A stretch of DNA of 64,000 bases from Turnera subulata (GCA_028386065.3 JAKUCV010001498.1:1-64000); one strand, 5' to 3'; positions 24,295 through 35,313 are shown, counted from the first letter of the stretch. Program-made: numbers and translations. Notes: a model not told the origin generated them from the sequence alone.

Positions 24295-25233
24295 GCTTCC
24301 TCTCGTGAAATCCCCAGAATCAAAGACAATATAATTGCTCACAATACACCAGGAGATCCACCCCCACAACCCTGAAAGTAGACACTGGTAGAGACCTGCA
24401 GCCACAAACAGGAAGCCAAAAAAACACAGACAAACAAAGAGACGACAAGACAGATCCTGGCAGGATACGGAACAAGAGAGGATGGAGAGACCCTAGAAAA
24501 ATAGCGAACCCACAAAGAAAGAAACTGGGACAACAAAAGAAAAAACAACAAAGAAAACAAAAAAATAAGAAAAAACACTCAAAGAAACGTGATAGATCCC
24601 ACACAAAGATGGAGAAAACCTCAAAGATCTTGAGAAAAAACCCAGATCCAAAACCCTAGACGAAACCCTAGGAAACCCTAAAGAAACCTTAGCGTAAGGA
24701 GAGGAAAAGGAGAGGAAACTGGGACTTACAGTCTTCGCTTAGCCGTTTTTTTTAGTTCATTTGTTGGTATTGTTAAGTTAAGAATAAAAGGATGACGATT
24801 TAGAGGGGGATAAAATCTGTAAGGAAAAAAAGGCGAGAAAATGGTGGGAAATTTTCGGACGTGGCAAGATTTACACATCAGCAGCTACATTTATAATTCT
24901 CTGTCTAAAGATAACTGCCATGTAAGCAAAACTTGACGGAAACCGTTAGTAGTACCTCTTTAATAAACGTTGAAAAAAATTAGGACTTGATTAATCAAAA
25001 AAATAATTATAGGACTTGATCAAAAAATACATAAGAATAATAGGACTCCCAGACCCCTTTATCCATAATTAGTGTATGTCCACTTACGATTTATATTGGC
25101 TGCAACAATGGATGGCGATAATGAAAGAGTCGAATCCGGATTAGTCGGGCCAAAACTCGGAATACCACATGAGAAAAAAAGGGCATGTTACAATAAAAGT
25201 ATGGACGAAAATATAAATATTCATTCTTTATTA

Positions 25234-25504
25234 CTCCCTCTGTCTCTCAATATAAGATATTTTAGGCTTTGTATTTTTTTTCAAAATATTAGAACGTTTG
25301 AGAATTTTGAAAAACATTAAATAAACTTTTCTATATTTACCCTTATTTAATTATTAAAATAATAAAAAAATAAGTGTTGTTGTTGGAATAATATAAAAGA
25401 TAGGTTAATAATCTCAACAATAAAATTTAATAAAATCAGGCCTATTTATTATTTTCTTAAGGGTTGTACAAATACCTTAAAAATCTTTTGAGGGACAGAA
25501 GGAT
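25234..25504. mobile_element. Stowaway-type MITE
   Basis: It starts CTCCCTCTGTCTCTCAA and ends TTGAGGGACAGAAGGAT, imperfect inverted ends typical of Stowaway (CTCCCTCYGT), flanked by TA on each side. 271 bp, AT-rich, no coding capacity. Confidence 0.82.
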
Positions 25505-25506
25505 TA

Positions 25507-26748
25507 TATGTTTAGCGGGAGTGACGAGTGGGTCATCCACGTGACGACGGTTTGGGTTTTTCCATCGTACTAAGCCCGTAAATACCAAGACCACTCAGCT
25601 GAGCTCCTGATTCTTTTTTTTTTTTTGGTGGTATGGGTGCAAACTGGGCTCCTAATTCAACTTAAACTTGAAATTGCACATACATTATCTTAATCTCTTG
25701 CCAGCTATGCTCTTCAGGATCCCATTGGTTGTGTAATAATAATAATATCTTCATCTTTCCCGGTATATCCATGGCACGTTGATCGCTCCGTCATCTGTGG
25801 ACAAGTAATGCAAGGAATCAATCGTGTGTCAGTAGCTAAATGAAAAAATAAAATAAAAAAAGAATAAAGAAGTGATGTTGTAACTGAGTTAACCTATCTC
25901 CCCACACCTATGTGAACCTAAAAAGGAAAATACTTTATCATATTGATTCATAGTGATTTTCTTTTGATTGAAAAAAGTTTATGTTGAGGAAAGCTCCCCA
26001 TTCTAAAACTAGACAACTAAAGTGATATTTATAGGTTATTTATCTTGAAATTCTAACTCTCAACAACCTCATGAACTCTACATGTCAATACAATGAACAA
26101 AGAATCTTATCATGTAATTTCTACTGGCATTTTTTTTTTCCTTCTTAATTTGTGGTCTTCTTCTCAACGCGAAATAGAAGGTTTTTTTTGGTGTGTGTTT
26201 AGATTTTTCAAAGGCTCCAACCCCGAGATCGATGACGAAGACCAAGCATGATGGTCTAGCTGGAGATTTGAAAAGTACCTCGTGTTATCTGAAATTTTGA
26301 TTTCTCATTTTCTAGTCCGTGTGCATATGAATTATGGTTTTGTTTCTTCAAAAAATTTTAATAATGGTGTCCAAATCAAGTTTTCCTGACAGAATTTACT
26401 AGAAGAGAATATTTATTGAATAATATTCATGATAATTACGATTATGCACCCGCCAGGCTTCACCTTCCAATACAAAATCCTCAAAACCCCTCCAGTGTGT
26501 GGTTAAGATTTAAACATATCATTTAAATTTAATCTTGCGGCTCATATCATAATTCTTTGAAATTTACTTTTTAGTCTAATTCTTTTTCTTTTATTTATCA
26601 TAATTTTTAAAAATTTACTTTTAATCTATTTTTTTTTTTAATTTATTTTTTTGTTAGGATCAAATTTAAATGATGATTTAAATCTTTACTATACACAAGA
26701 GGGGAATGACGAGTTTTGTAATGAAGGGTGAGCAAGCCCCCTTCCCAC
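25507..26748. other. Intergenic sequence, no gene seen
   Basis: AT-rich with T runs at 25614-25626 and 26125-26141. No family-like ORF, TIR or LTR end was recognised. Confidence 0.6.
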
Positions 26749-27862
26749 CTGACCTCACTCACAAGGTCCACTTCGTTTATGGACCATGTTTCCCATGTAA
26801 GTACGGCTGCAAATGAGCCGAACCAAGCCGATTTGAACTTTTGATGGCTCAGGCTCGGCTCGTGAAAATTTAATCAAGCTCAAGCTCGGCTCGTGTTCGT
26901 CTCGAGCCTACATATTAAGCTCGAACTTGGCTCATTAAGATTTTAGTAGGCTTAGGCTCGGCTCAGACTCGTCTCAAGCTCGGCTCGTTTAGTACGCCTT
27001 ATTGAGCTATAAACGAGCCAATAATTACAAGTAAAGGTCATGAAAAAAATATATTATTAATTAATAATTTAATTAATCAACTATATCAACTATTATATCA
27101 TATAAAATTAAAAGTATTTTATTAATGAGATAGTGATAGAAATATTTTTTAAAAGATGATAGATCTATTATATTCAATAAAAAATAAAAATAAATCATTA
27201 TTCTAGCTTCAAGATTTTAAAATAAACATTTAAATATAATGCAATATAAGCTAATTAAGTTATTTTAGTTTGTTGATTATGACCTAATTAAATTATTTTA
27301 TCATCTAAGGTTCAATCTAATAGAATATAATTTATAAGCTTAATTTTTTAAGAAAACATGACTAATGAATCTCTCACAAGTTACTTAATAAACCTAGATG
27401 AGCCATGCTCACGAGCTAACGAGTCGTGCTTCAGCAAGTTCGAGCTAGGCTTATTTAGTTTCGAGCTTTTTACAGACAAGTTCAAGCTTGGCTCGTTTCC
27501 TTAACGAGCTAGGCTCGAACGAGCTATTATTAAGCTGAGCCTCGAGCCGTTCGCGAACGGCTCAGCTCATTTGCAGCCCTACATGTAAAAAAGATCTTAA
27601 TTGTCGTTTTACAAAATATTATAGGTTAAATAAAAAGAAATATTACAGGTTAAATCATGTGTAAAATAAATAAATCTAGAATGATTTATTATTTGAATCC
27701 CCTTACCTCACTCACAGCTGACCTCACTCACAAGGCCCATTTCGCGTACGGACCAAGTTTCCCATGTAAGAAAGATCTTAATTATCGTTTTCCAAAATAT
27801 TGCATATTAAATCATGTGTAAAATAAATAAATCTAGAATGATTTATTATTTGAATCCACTTA
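26749..27862. repeat. Tandem duplication of a unit of about 150-180 bp
   Basis: CTGACCTCACTCACAAGG begins at 26749 and, with one change (AAGGCC), again at 27718. Both copies run through CCCATGTAAG..AAAGATCTTAATT and TCTAGAATGATTTATTATTTGAATCC. The first copy is interrupted by a hAT element; the second is uninterrupted and acts as the empty site. Confidence 0.85.
26802..27581. mobile_element. Non-autonomous hAT element
   Basis: Ends are TACGGCTGCAAATGAGC and, inverted, TAGGGCTGCAAATGAGC. An 8-bp target duplication CATGTAAG/CATGTAAA flanks it (26794-26801, 27582-27589), and the uninterrupted sequence CCCATGTAAGAAAG exists in the neighbouring tandem copy. The subterminal regions are rich in GGCTCG/CGAGCC motifs in both orientations. 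The AT-rich core has no transposase. Confidence 0.88.
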
Positions 27863-28082
27863 TTTTGTGGATGTGGTTGTATGTGCATATCAGTTTTGCA
27901 ATCCGTCGAAGACTTATTTCGGTGCTAATAGCTCCTTTTCTTCTTTTTTCCTATAAGAGATTTGCATGTTTTCAGGAAGTAAAACAAGTCTGCTGGTTGA
28001 TGACTTAATTATCCGTTCTTTTGTGTGTATGTTTAATTGGAGTTTCATTCTAACACATTGATCTCTCCATAGAAGTAATGGG

Positions 28083-28139
28083 TAAATCGCATATATAAGG
28101 TCTGTACTATTTCAAAAGTACCCTTTGAGGGTCTCTACT
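28083..28139. repeat. Possible Mutator-like TIR remnant
   Basis: GGGTAAATCGCATATATAAG followed by GGTCTGTACTATTTCAAAAG resembles one end of a plant MULE/MITE. The partner end was not found; the Ty3/gypsy derivative starts immediately after at 28140. Confidence 0.3.
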
Positions 28140-29666
28140 TGTAACGCCTCGACCCGTATTTACCATATACAGTAAACACGTGCCGGAATTGTAACGACCT
28201 AACCAAACCAAGCCCAGCATACAGTGTATACATCAGTAACTCTGGCTCAACAGCCCAAAGTATAAACATCAATAACATCACAACCGGCCCAAGGCCCAGC
28301 AACAACAATAAATAGCACAACGGAAGACTTAAAAAACTCACAAAGACACTGTATGCAACACTGATGCAAACTATGGATCCGAGTCCTGTCCAAGGGATAA
28401 CGCCGCAGCCTCTCTGGTATGCATCAAACCTGAACCACAAATAACTCAACCAACAGGATGAAAGCCCGCAGGTGAAGGGTGAGTCCGAAGTGCTCACCGA
28501 CGAAGGATAGACAATCAATATGCAACACTATAAATTACTCAAGGTCGAAAACAACATAATAGCCAAACCAAAAGACACGACCCAAAACTGGTCCAAAACC
28601 AAAAAGACTTAAACAAAAAATCTAATTTCCAATTTTATCTTTCCGGGCCCCATCACGGATAAGCTAGGGGTCAGACCTGGTTATCAATATATTTCGGGTG
28701 CCAGACCAAATCCAAGAGAACCCAGGGATCGACATCCCAAAAAAGTAACCCAGGGATAGACATCCCAAATATAATCACGGGATAGACATCCCAAGCATAG
28801 ACATGCTTATCACAAGTAACCTAGGTCATGGCCACCACAAAACAGTCTTAAACCATCGAGTCGTACCACTACTTACCACGTGACAATTATATTATCATCA
28901 TTCAAACCAAATCACAGGGATCAACATTGTAACAGCCCAGGAAAAAATTTTGGATTTTTACCGGGACTGTAAAAGTTTTTTACCATGATTTACTGTTGAA
29001 TTAATCTTGGGTAATTAATTCAAGGTAAATCGAGCGTCGTTTTTCAAAACCGAGAGTTTTCCTGCGCTCGTGATTTTTCCGTGGATTTTTCGGGCCTCAG
29101 TTGGTATTTTTCGGGTCCCGGGATTTTCGGAAAAATCACACCGGAAAATAACTAAGGGGGTATTAGTTATTTTCTGGTCCGGACCGGACTCACTCCAGAT
29201 AATTGTATTATTGAAGCTCACATGTCGAATAGTAAAAAAAAAAAAAAACAGCTTAAAGCCGGTGAAGAAGAAGGGGGAGGAAGAGAAAAGAAAGAAGGAA
29301 AAAAAAAAGAAAGAGAGGGAGAGGAAAAAAAAAGAAAGAAGAAAAAAGAAGAGAGAAAAGAAAAAAAAAGAAGAGAGGAAAAAAAGCCTCATCTGGAACG
29401 CCACTCTCGTCCGCCTCCGATTCCGTGCCGCCGGCTGGACAAGACAACCGGCGAGCAGAGCCGCCCGCCGTTCCTCCCTCGTGCTCCCCGCCGCTACAAC
29501 ACGCCAGCCGCCGCCTGACGAAGCAGTACCGAGCTCGTAGTCGATCTCTGTTGCAGCCGACGACCTCCACCAACGACGACAACTGCGCCGCCCTAGCCTC
29601 CTCTTTGCCGTCGTGCTCGCGCCCCCGCGCCGTTCCGACCACGTCGCCCCGTCGACCGACGCCTAG

Positions 29667-31462
29667 GTGAGCTTGGGGAAGAAGATGACTCGTCGGGTCG
29701 TGGCTGTGGGTCGGGTTTAACCCGACGCCTCATTCGGGTCGCGAGTGTGGGATGTGTGTGATGTTGGGTTGGGCTGGGCTGGACCGATGTGCACCTCGGC
29801 CTCGCGTAGGCCTACACCTGGGCTCCTGCTTGGAGTTTGGGTCTGGTTCATGTGGTGGGCTGGGTTGGCACTATTGGCCCAGTCCGATTTAATTAAAAAA
29901 AATAAATATATAATTTTGGAAAAATATATATACTTATATTTTGGAAAATTAAATAACTATATCAGGTTTTGGAAATTATTATTATGTTTTATACCATGAT
30001 ATATATACCCTGGAAAATCATATATAAGTTGTTGTTTTTCTAAAAGAAATTATGGAATTACCTTCGGAAAGATATATATGGTATACATAATTAATATTTA
30101 CAAAAAATAGAGAATTATGTTGATATTATTATGGTTTGGAAATGTATGTTACCTTTGGGAAATATATATATGTACTTTGAAAATTAAAGGTAATTATATT
30201 TTGTGTTGGAAAATATTATTATATATATCTAGAAAAAGATAAATACTACGTATATATTTTCTGGAAATTATAAACATGTTTTTATTTTTCTGAGAAATAT
30301 GGTAATTATCATTTTGGAAAAAAGTATAATATTTTAATGAAATATTTTGAAAAGAGTTTTAAATAAAGTATGGTACCGAAATTATATTCGGTTATACGTA
30401 TGGTGTAATATTTTCGGTAAAAGATAATAATAAAAGATATGAATCGGGATGGGTTATCTCGCAGTTTTGGCATCATAGCATACCGATTATGTGCATTTAT
30501 GTGTATATATTGTTTTGTGGTATAGGTTCGGATATCGGGCAGTTTCCCGAGGAGCCGGCGTCGGACCGGTCATTGTTTCCGGAGTTGAGTAATCGGCCAA
30601 GGTGAGGATGGATTTCCTTCAATATGTGCCTATATTACTTGGTTATTATGTTTTGTTGGTTATTGCACTATTGAGTATTGTATTTGCTGTGTTATGTTTC
30701 GGGATTTTTATCCCATTGTCTTGATTGTGGTCGGGATGTTTATCCATGTCGATTTTTGGATGTTTATCCTTGCGTCTTTTGGTTTTAAGTATAATGGAAT
30801 TAATAATAAATTGAGATAAGGATGTCGATCCTTGATTTTGGATGGGATGTCTATCCCGGAATTTTGGTTAGGGATGTCGATCCCTGTGATTTGATTTTGA
30901 TGACGATAATATAATTGTCACGTGGTAAATAGTGGTTTGACTCGATGGTTTAAGACTATTTTGTGGTGGCCTTGACCTGGGTTCTTGTGATAAGCATGTC
31001 TATGCTTGGGATGTCTATCCCGTGATTATTTTTGGGATGTCTATCCATGGGTTCGTATTTTTGGGATGTCGATCCCTGGGTTCTCTGGATTTGGTCTGGC
31101 ACCCGAAATATGTTGATAACCAGGTCTGACCTCTAGCTTATCCGTGACGGGGCCCGGAAAGATAAAATTGGAGAATTGGATTTTTGATTTAGTCTTTTTG
31201 GTCTTGGACCGGTTTTGGGTCGAGTCTTGTTTTGGTGTGTTTGGCTATTTAGCCTGTGTTTGCCTTGAGTAATTTTAGTGTGCATATTGATTGTCTTTCC
31301 TTCGTCGGTGAGTATTTCGGACTCACCCCTCACCTGCGGGCTTTCATCCCGTAGGATGAGTTATTTGTGGTACAGGTTTGGTGCATACCAGACATGCTGC
31401 GGCGTTATCCCTTGGACAAGGCTTGGATCCATAGTTTGCATCTGTGTCGCATACAGTGTTTT
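29667..31462 (+). other. Exon/intron-like layout in LTR L2
   Basis: A GC-rich leader ends at 29666 before donor GTGAGC. Exon-like block 2 is 30526-30601 (76 bp; acceptor TGGTATAG, donor GTGAGGATGG). Block 3 is 31376-31462 (87 bp; acceptor GTGGTACAG, donor GTGAGTT). L3 has the same blocks at 31946-32021 (76 bp) and 28342-28429 (88 bp) on the minus strand. Confidence 0.42.
30698..31085 (+). repeat. Short-hairpin array in LTR L2
   Basis: About ten stem-loops with 4-6 bp stems and four-base loops: GGGATTTTTATCCC, GGATGTTTATCC, AGGATGTCGATCCT, GGGATGTCTATCCC, GGGATGTCGATCCC and AGCATGTCTATGCT among them. Stem bases change in pairs between units. Confidence 0.75.
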
Positions 31463-31945
31463 GTGAGTTATTAAGTCTTCCGCTGTGCATTATTTTGTTA
31501 TTGTTGGGCCATTGGGCCGATTATGTTGTTATTGACGTTATTATTTTTGGGGTGTTGAGCCCGGATTTCTGTTGTATACACTGTATGCTGGGCTTGGTTT
31601 GGTTGGGTCGTCACAGTTCCGACACGTGTTTACTGTGTACGGTAAATACGGGACGGGGCGTTTCAAACATCCCTAACCAAAATACCAGGACAGACATCCT
31701 TATCCAAAATCAGGGATCGACTTCCTTATCACAATTTATTATTTATTCCATTATACTTATACCAAAAGACACAGGAATAGACATCCAAAACTCAAAGCAC
31801 GGGGATAAACATCCCAAAAACAATCAGGACACTGGGATAAACATCCCGAAACATACCATAGCAAATGCATCAACCAACAGTGCAACAATCATCAAATAAA
31901 AAAACTCAGTAATATAGGCACATATTGAAGGAAATCCATCCTCAC

Positions 31946-32021
31946 CTTAGCCGATTACTCAACTCTGAAGACAATGACCGGTCCAAAGCCAGCTCCTCGG
32001 GAAACTGCCCGATATCATAAC
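31946..32021 (-). other. Exon-like block 2 of LTR L3
   Basis: Read in reverse: acceptor TTGTATAG, 76 bp, donor GTGAGGATGG. Same length and borders as 30526-30601 in L2. The corresponding leader donor (GTGAGC) is at 32891-32886 and block 3 is at 28429-28342. Confidence 0.4.
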
Positions 32022-33467
32022 CTATACAACAAAACAATATCCTCATATAAATGCACATAATCGGTATACTTTGATGCCAATTCTGCGAAATAAACCCATC
32101 CCGGTTTATATCCTTTATTATCATCTTTTACCGAAAATATTATACCGTACGTATATCCGAATATAATTTCGATACCATACTTTAATTAAAACTCTCCTTT
32201 AAATATTTTTTATAGAGTAATTATACTTTGTCTTCCAAAATAATAACAACATAATTTTCCTAGAAATTATATCATATATATGTATTTTTTCCGAAATTAT
32301 TTCCATAAAATATATTTCTTGCCAAAATATAATTACCAAATATTATTATATTAGAAAACCATATTTCCATTAGATATGATTATATAAACTTATTTTTCTG
32401 AAAATAAATACGAATTATAAATATACATATTTATATTTTCCAAAGGTAAAATACTTTTCCATCAATATATATCAACGTAATTATATATTTTCAAAACTAT
32501 TATTTTTTGTATACCATAAATACATATTTTCCAAAAGGTACCAGTTACAATAATTTTCCAGGAAAAATAACATTTATATAAATTTTCCAGAAAATATTTC
32601 CGTGGTATATATATTTTTCCAAATAATAATAGTTTTTTTTTCCAAACATAACTTAATTATTTAACAAAGTTTATATACTTATATTTTTCTCAAAATACCA
32701 GAATTAAACTGACCATAATTTTCTCAAAGTGTATATATATATTTTTTTTCCAGAATTAATTACCAGAAAATGAGTAATTATATAAATACATATGTTATAT
32801 ATTTTTTTATTTAAAACAGGACCCGGTCAAAGCCAACCCAACCAGGTTCGCGACCCAGTCGTGACCCGCCCAGAGGAATCGGATTGCTCACCTACAGCGG
32901 CAACGGCGGCGCGACGAAGCGCGGCGTGAGGCGTCGACTCCATAGGCGGTGGAAACTCGGTGCGGCGACGGCAGGAGGCTGAGCAGAGCGGAGGAGAAGC
33001 GGATCCGCGGGTCTGCTCGCGGGTCAACAGCGCGTCACGGCCCGTCAGGCGGCGGAAGACGACGGGAGCGACGGGGTTGAGGTCGCGACAACACGGCGAG
33101 CTCGATGGTGGCGGCGGTGTGTCGAGAGTCGGCGCGGAGGCGTGCGGCGTGAACTGTGGCAAGGGAGAAACGGGTGACGATGAACAGTGTATTTTATTTC
33201 CTTTTTTTTTCTTTTCTCTATTTTTTTCTGTTTTTCTTCTCTTTTCTTTTTTTTCATTTTCTGTTATTATTATTTTTTTCTTCTCTCTTTTTTTTCCTTT
33301 CTTTTTTTTTCTTCCTCCTCTTTTTTTTCCTATTTTCCCTCTTCTCTCTTTTTTTTCCGATTTCTATTTCTTTTTTTTTCTTCTTTTTTTCTCTTTTTTT
33401 TCTTTTCCTCTCTTTTTTCCTCTCCTTTCTTCCTCTTTTCTTCTTCTCTTTTTCTCTTCTCCTGCTT

Positions 33468-33481
33468 CCTTTTTATAACGA
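33468..33481 (-). promoter_or_regulatory. Candidate TATA box of LTR L3
   Basis: Reverse-strand TATAAAAAGGAAGC about 310 bp inside the LTR start, directly before the homopurine leader. It is the best candidate for the LTR promoter in this copy. Confidence 0.5.
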
Positions 33482-33785
33482 TGAAAACACTGTGCAACCT
33501 GTGAACGTTCAATAATGCAGCCTGTCTGCATTATGGAGCGAGCCCGGTCCAGACCTGAAAACAACTGTAATACCCACTTAGTTATTTTCCGATGTGATTT
33601 TTCTGAGGATTCCGGGACCCGAAAAATCCACGGAAAAATCCCGAGCGCGGGAAAAACCTCGGTTACGAAAAACGACGCCCAATTTACCTTGAATTAATCA
33701 CCCAAGATTAAATTCAAAGGTAAATCACTATATAACGACTTTAACAATCCCGGTAAAAATCCAAATTTTTACCCGGGCTGTTACA

Positions 33786-33840
33786 GTCTACCCACCTTAA
33801 AAAGAATTTCGTCCTCGAAATTCTGTCTTATCCGTGGGTC
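33786..33840 (-). other. Ty3/gypsy polypurine tract and pol-tail remnant
   Basis: Read in reverse: GAATTTCGAGGACGAAATTC, CTTTTTAAGGTGGGTAGAC, then the LTR start TGTAACAG. This block is highly characteristic of the 3' side of plant Ty3/gypsy elements. It is the only trace of pol in the element. Confidence 0.7.
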
Positions 33841-33925
33841 CTACCACGATAAGCTTCTGGCACACTCTGCCAAGTGTCCAAACTCAACGCGAGATACCGC
33901 TTATACCCTTAAGCGATATCTCATC

Positions 33926-33936
33926 CTCTATAAGAA
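33926..33936 (+). promoter_or_regulatory. Candidate TATA box upstream of antisense ORF 1
   Basis: CTCTATAAGAA lies about 40 bp before the ATG at 33971. An imperfect hairpin GAGATAccGCTTA / TAAGCgaTATCTC (about 33891-33922) lies just upstream. Confidence 0.4.
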
Positions 33937-33970
33937 CCAAATCTCATGACTGGCAAACTCACACACAGTT

Positions 33971-34369
33971 ATGGACTCTCCACTAAGATCAAGAACCACC
34001 TCAGACTCCGAGGACAACAGCTATATCGGTGGCACTGCTTTCCCGACAAGCTCCGATGAAGAACCTCCGAAGAAACGCTTCAAGACGAACATCATCGGTC
34101 TCAAAGAACATATGGTGGTCTCTCGAAGACGGCAGAAGAAACCTGTCGGCAAGGAAGAGCCATCCTGTCGCAAGGATGCTGATGATAGGATGGGCAAGGC
34201 AACTGCTGAAAGCAACACTCCGCAGCAGACGCTGACGCTGCTGGATGCCTCACTGAGGAAGGTCAGCTCGGCGGTGATGCAGATAGAACTGGTGTGCACG
34301 AAACTCTTTCCCCACGTCAAAAATATCCAAAAGCTTGTAAAAGACTTAGAGAAGCATGTAACTCAATAG
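33971..34369 (+). CDS. Antisense accessory ORF 1 of the Ty3/gypsy derivative (unknown)
   Basis: 132 codons, intact, ATG to TAG, on the strand opposite to the host element. I do not recognise the family. Visible features: an acidic, serine-rich N-terminus (SDSEDNSYIGG, SSDEEP), a nuclear-localisation-like basic motif PPKKRFK at residues 32-38, further basic clusters (SRRRQKKP), and a C-terminal region (about 86-130) with heptad-like hydrophobic spacing that could be a coiled coil. A TATA-like motif lies about 40 bp upstream and AATAAATAAAATAA (34401-34414) follows the stop, so it looks like a small self-contained transcription unit. Antisense accessory ORFs are known in some plant Ty3/gypsy lineages, usually between pol and the 3' LTR, which is where this one sits. 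The function is unknown. The alternative is a chance ORF, but the balanced composition and flanking signals argue against that. Confidence 0.5.
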   Translation: MDSPLRSRTTSDSEDNSYIGGTAFPTSSDEEPPKKRFKTNIIGLKEHMVVSRRRQKKPVGKEEPSCRKDADDRMGKATAESNTPQQTLTLLDASLRKVSSAVMQIELVCTKLFPHVKNIQKLVKDLEKHVTQ

Positions 34370-35199
34370 AGTACTTCTTCTCCGTTGTAAAACTGTTATG
34401 AATAAATAAAATAAGTTTTCTTTTAAAATCAAAACTCTTATGTTACGAAGTCTCGTGTTAAACAGAAAAATAAAACATCTCAAAGCAAATTAAAAATCAA
34501 CAATAAGGATATAAATCAAACATAAAGAAATTAAAAATAAAACTCGTTTAGCAAAGCCAAAACATAAAGAAGTTAAACAAAGCATGTTTTCATGTTCGGC
34601 GCTCTAGATTGGTCCTAAACATCCTCGATCCCGAGAAACGTGACATGCAGAGTTAACGATGACGTCGGTTCCCTCATGAAAAAAACGTCTGTTATCTCGT
34701 AAGGTGACGATCACGAGGACGTCTTGTGTCCCTCGAAAGAAACGATATCCACACTTGTTTACAAATTCCGCATGAGCCAAAAACGTCTATCATGTCTCGT
34801 ATCCCTCCATGATGTCCGAACAGGTGTAAGCTTGTCGCACATGCACTCTACTCGAGGTATGGTCCCATCAGTCTAGCCTCAACGGTCACGGATGCATGTG
34901 ATAAAAGATGCAGGAAAATATAGAAAAACCATAAAAAGAAACGCCAAGGTAGCCAGGGCGTTAGAAAATCGTAAGATGGAAAAGAGCTGAAAAACACTTG
35001 CGTTTGTAACCCGAAAGCATGTAAAGTGATGAAGTAGTAAATGAAGCAACGGCAAAATGTTCAAAAAGCAACACCTTGAAGAATGAAAACGGTTTGGAGC
35101 TTTGTGAAGGAAATCTGCTTTTCCCATCACCGAAAAATCCTTTAGACCTTCTTGGGGATAGGTGGGGTCTAAACTTTGAAAAACAGATAAACATTTTCC
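34370..35199. other. Spacer between the two antisense ORFs
   Basis: A poly(A)-signal-like AATAAATAAAATAA is near the left end. GATGACGTCGG (34659-34669, an ACGT-core, bZIP-type motif) and several CGTCT/GACG repeats follow. It fits a terminator plus promoter region; nothing coding is seen on the plus strand. Confidence 0.35.
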
Positions 35200-35208
35200 T
35201 ATAAAAGG
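35200..35208 (+). promoter_or_regulatory. Candidate TATA box upstream of antisense ORF 2
   Basis: CTATAAAAGG, a strong plant TATA match, about 105 bp before the ATG at 35314. The intervening A-rich leader is typical of a plant 5' UTR. Confidence 0.55.
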
Positions 35209-35313
35209 CAAAACAACGGAAAGCAAAAACCACAAAGCATCCAAGAGAAAACAAAACCCTCAGGCAAAGAAAACACCACGTTCAGAAAACAAAACACCAC
35301 GCATCGAAACAAC

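Larger units (their letters stand above)
18579..24748 (-). mobile_element. Near full-length L1-type LINE
   Basis: On the plus strand it begins with a poly-T run (18579-18591), i.e. the poly-A tail of a minus-strand element. A 17-bp target duplication TTTTTAGTTCATTTGTT flanks it (18562-18578 and 24749-24765). Length is about 6.2 kb, with a 5' leader (24295-24748), ORF1 and ORF2 in the usual order of plant L1 elements. It is inserted in the Mutator-like element and so is younger than it. Both ORFs contain several stops, so it is now inactive. Confidence 0.92.
16408..25064. mobile_element. Mutator-like non-autonomous element, split by a LINE
   Basis: Inverted ends of about 170 bp begin GGGATAAAGG (16408) and end CCTTTATCC (25064). 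They share inverted blocks such as AATCAAGTCCTA and GTTTATTAAAGA. A perfect 9-bp target duplication ATAATTAGT flanks the element (16399-16407, 25065-25073). The body without the LINE is about 2.5 kb. 16600-18560 and 24770-24890 contain no recognisable transposase; 18110-18540 is very AT-rich. Confidence 0.87.
28928..31665 (+). mobile_element. Solo LTR L2 (2.7 kb) nested in LTR L3
   Basis: Starts TGTAACAGCCCAGG and ends GGGCGTTTCA, with a perfect 5-bp duplication AACAT on both sides (28923-28927, 31666-31670). L4 shows the uninterrupted sequence GGGATCAACATCCCTAACC at about 37000-37018. It belongs to the same family as its host LTR but lies in the opposite orientation. 29235-29390 is homopurine, 29400-29670 GC-rich and 29890-30450 AT-rich. 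The long ORFs across the first two are low-complexity artefacts. Confidence 0.9.
28140..33785 (-). repeat. LTR L3 (2.9 kb without the nested LTR)
   Basis: In reverse it starts TGTAACAGCCCGGG (33785) and ends GGCGTTACA (28140; other copies end GGCGTTTCA). It is interrupted at 28928-31665 by solo LTR L2. The promoter-proximal part is 33460-33785. 33180-33470 is a homopurine leader (pyrimidine on the plus strand) and 32830-33180 is GC-rich. 32040-32820 is AT-rich with no recognisable feature. Similarity to L4 over the shared part is high by eye. Confidence 0.82.

Noticed and set aside
24320..24604. Cys/Phe-rich reverse ORFs upstream of LINE ORF1
   Set aside because: They lie in the LINE leader and run into ORF1 in another frame; no motifs.
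29015..29670. ORFs rich in Lys/Glu or Phe in LTR L2
   Set aside because: A product of the homopurine and GC-rich leader; the equivalent region of L3 gives unrelated low-complexity ORFs.
32960..33564. ORFs rich in Phe/Ser or Lys/Glu in LTR L3
   Set aside because: Homopyrimidine tract; composition artefact.
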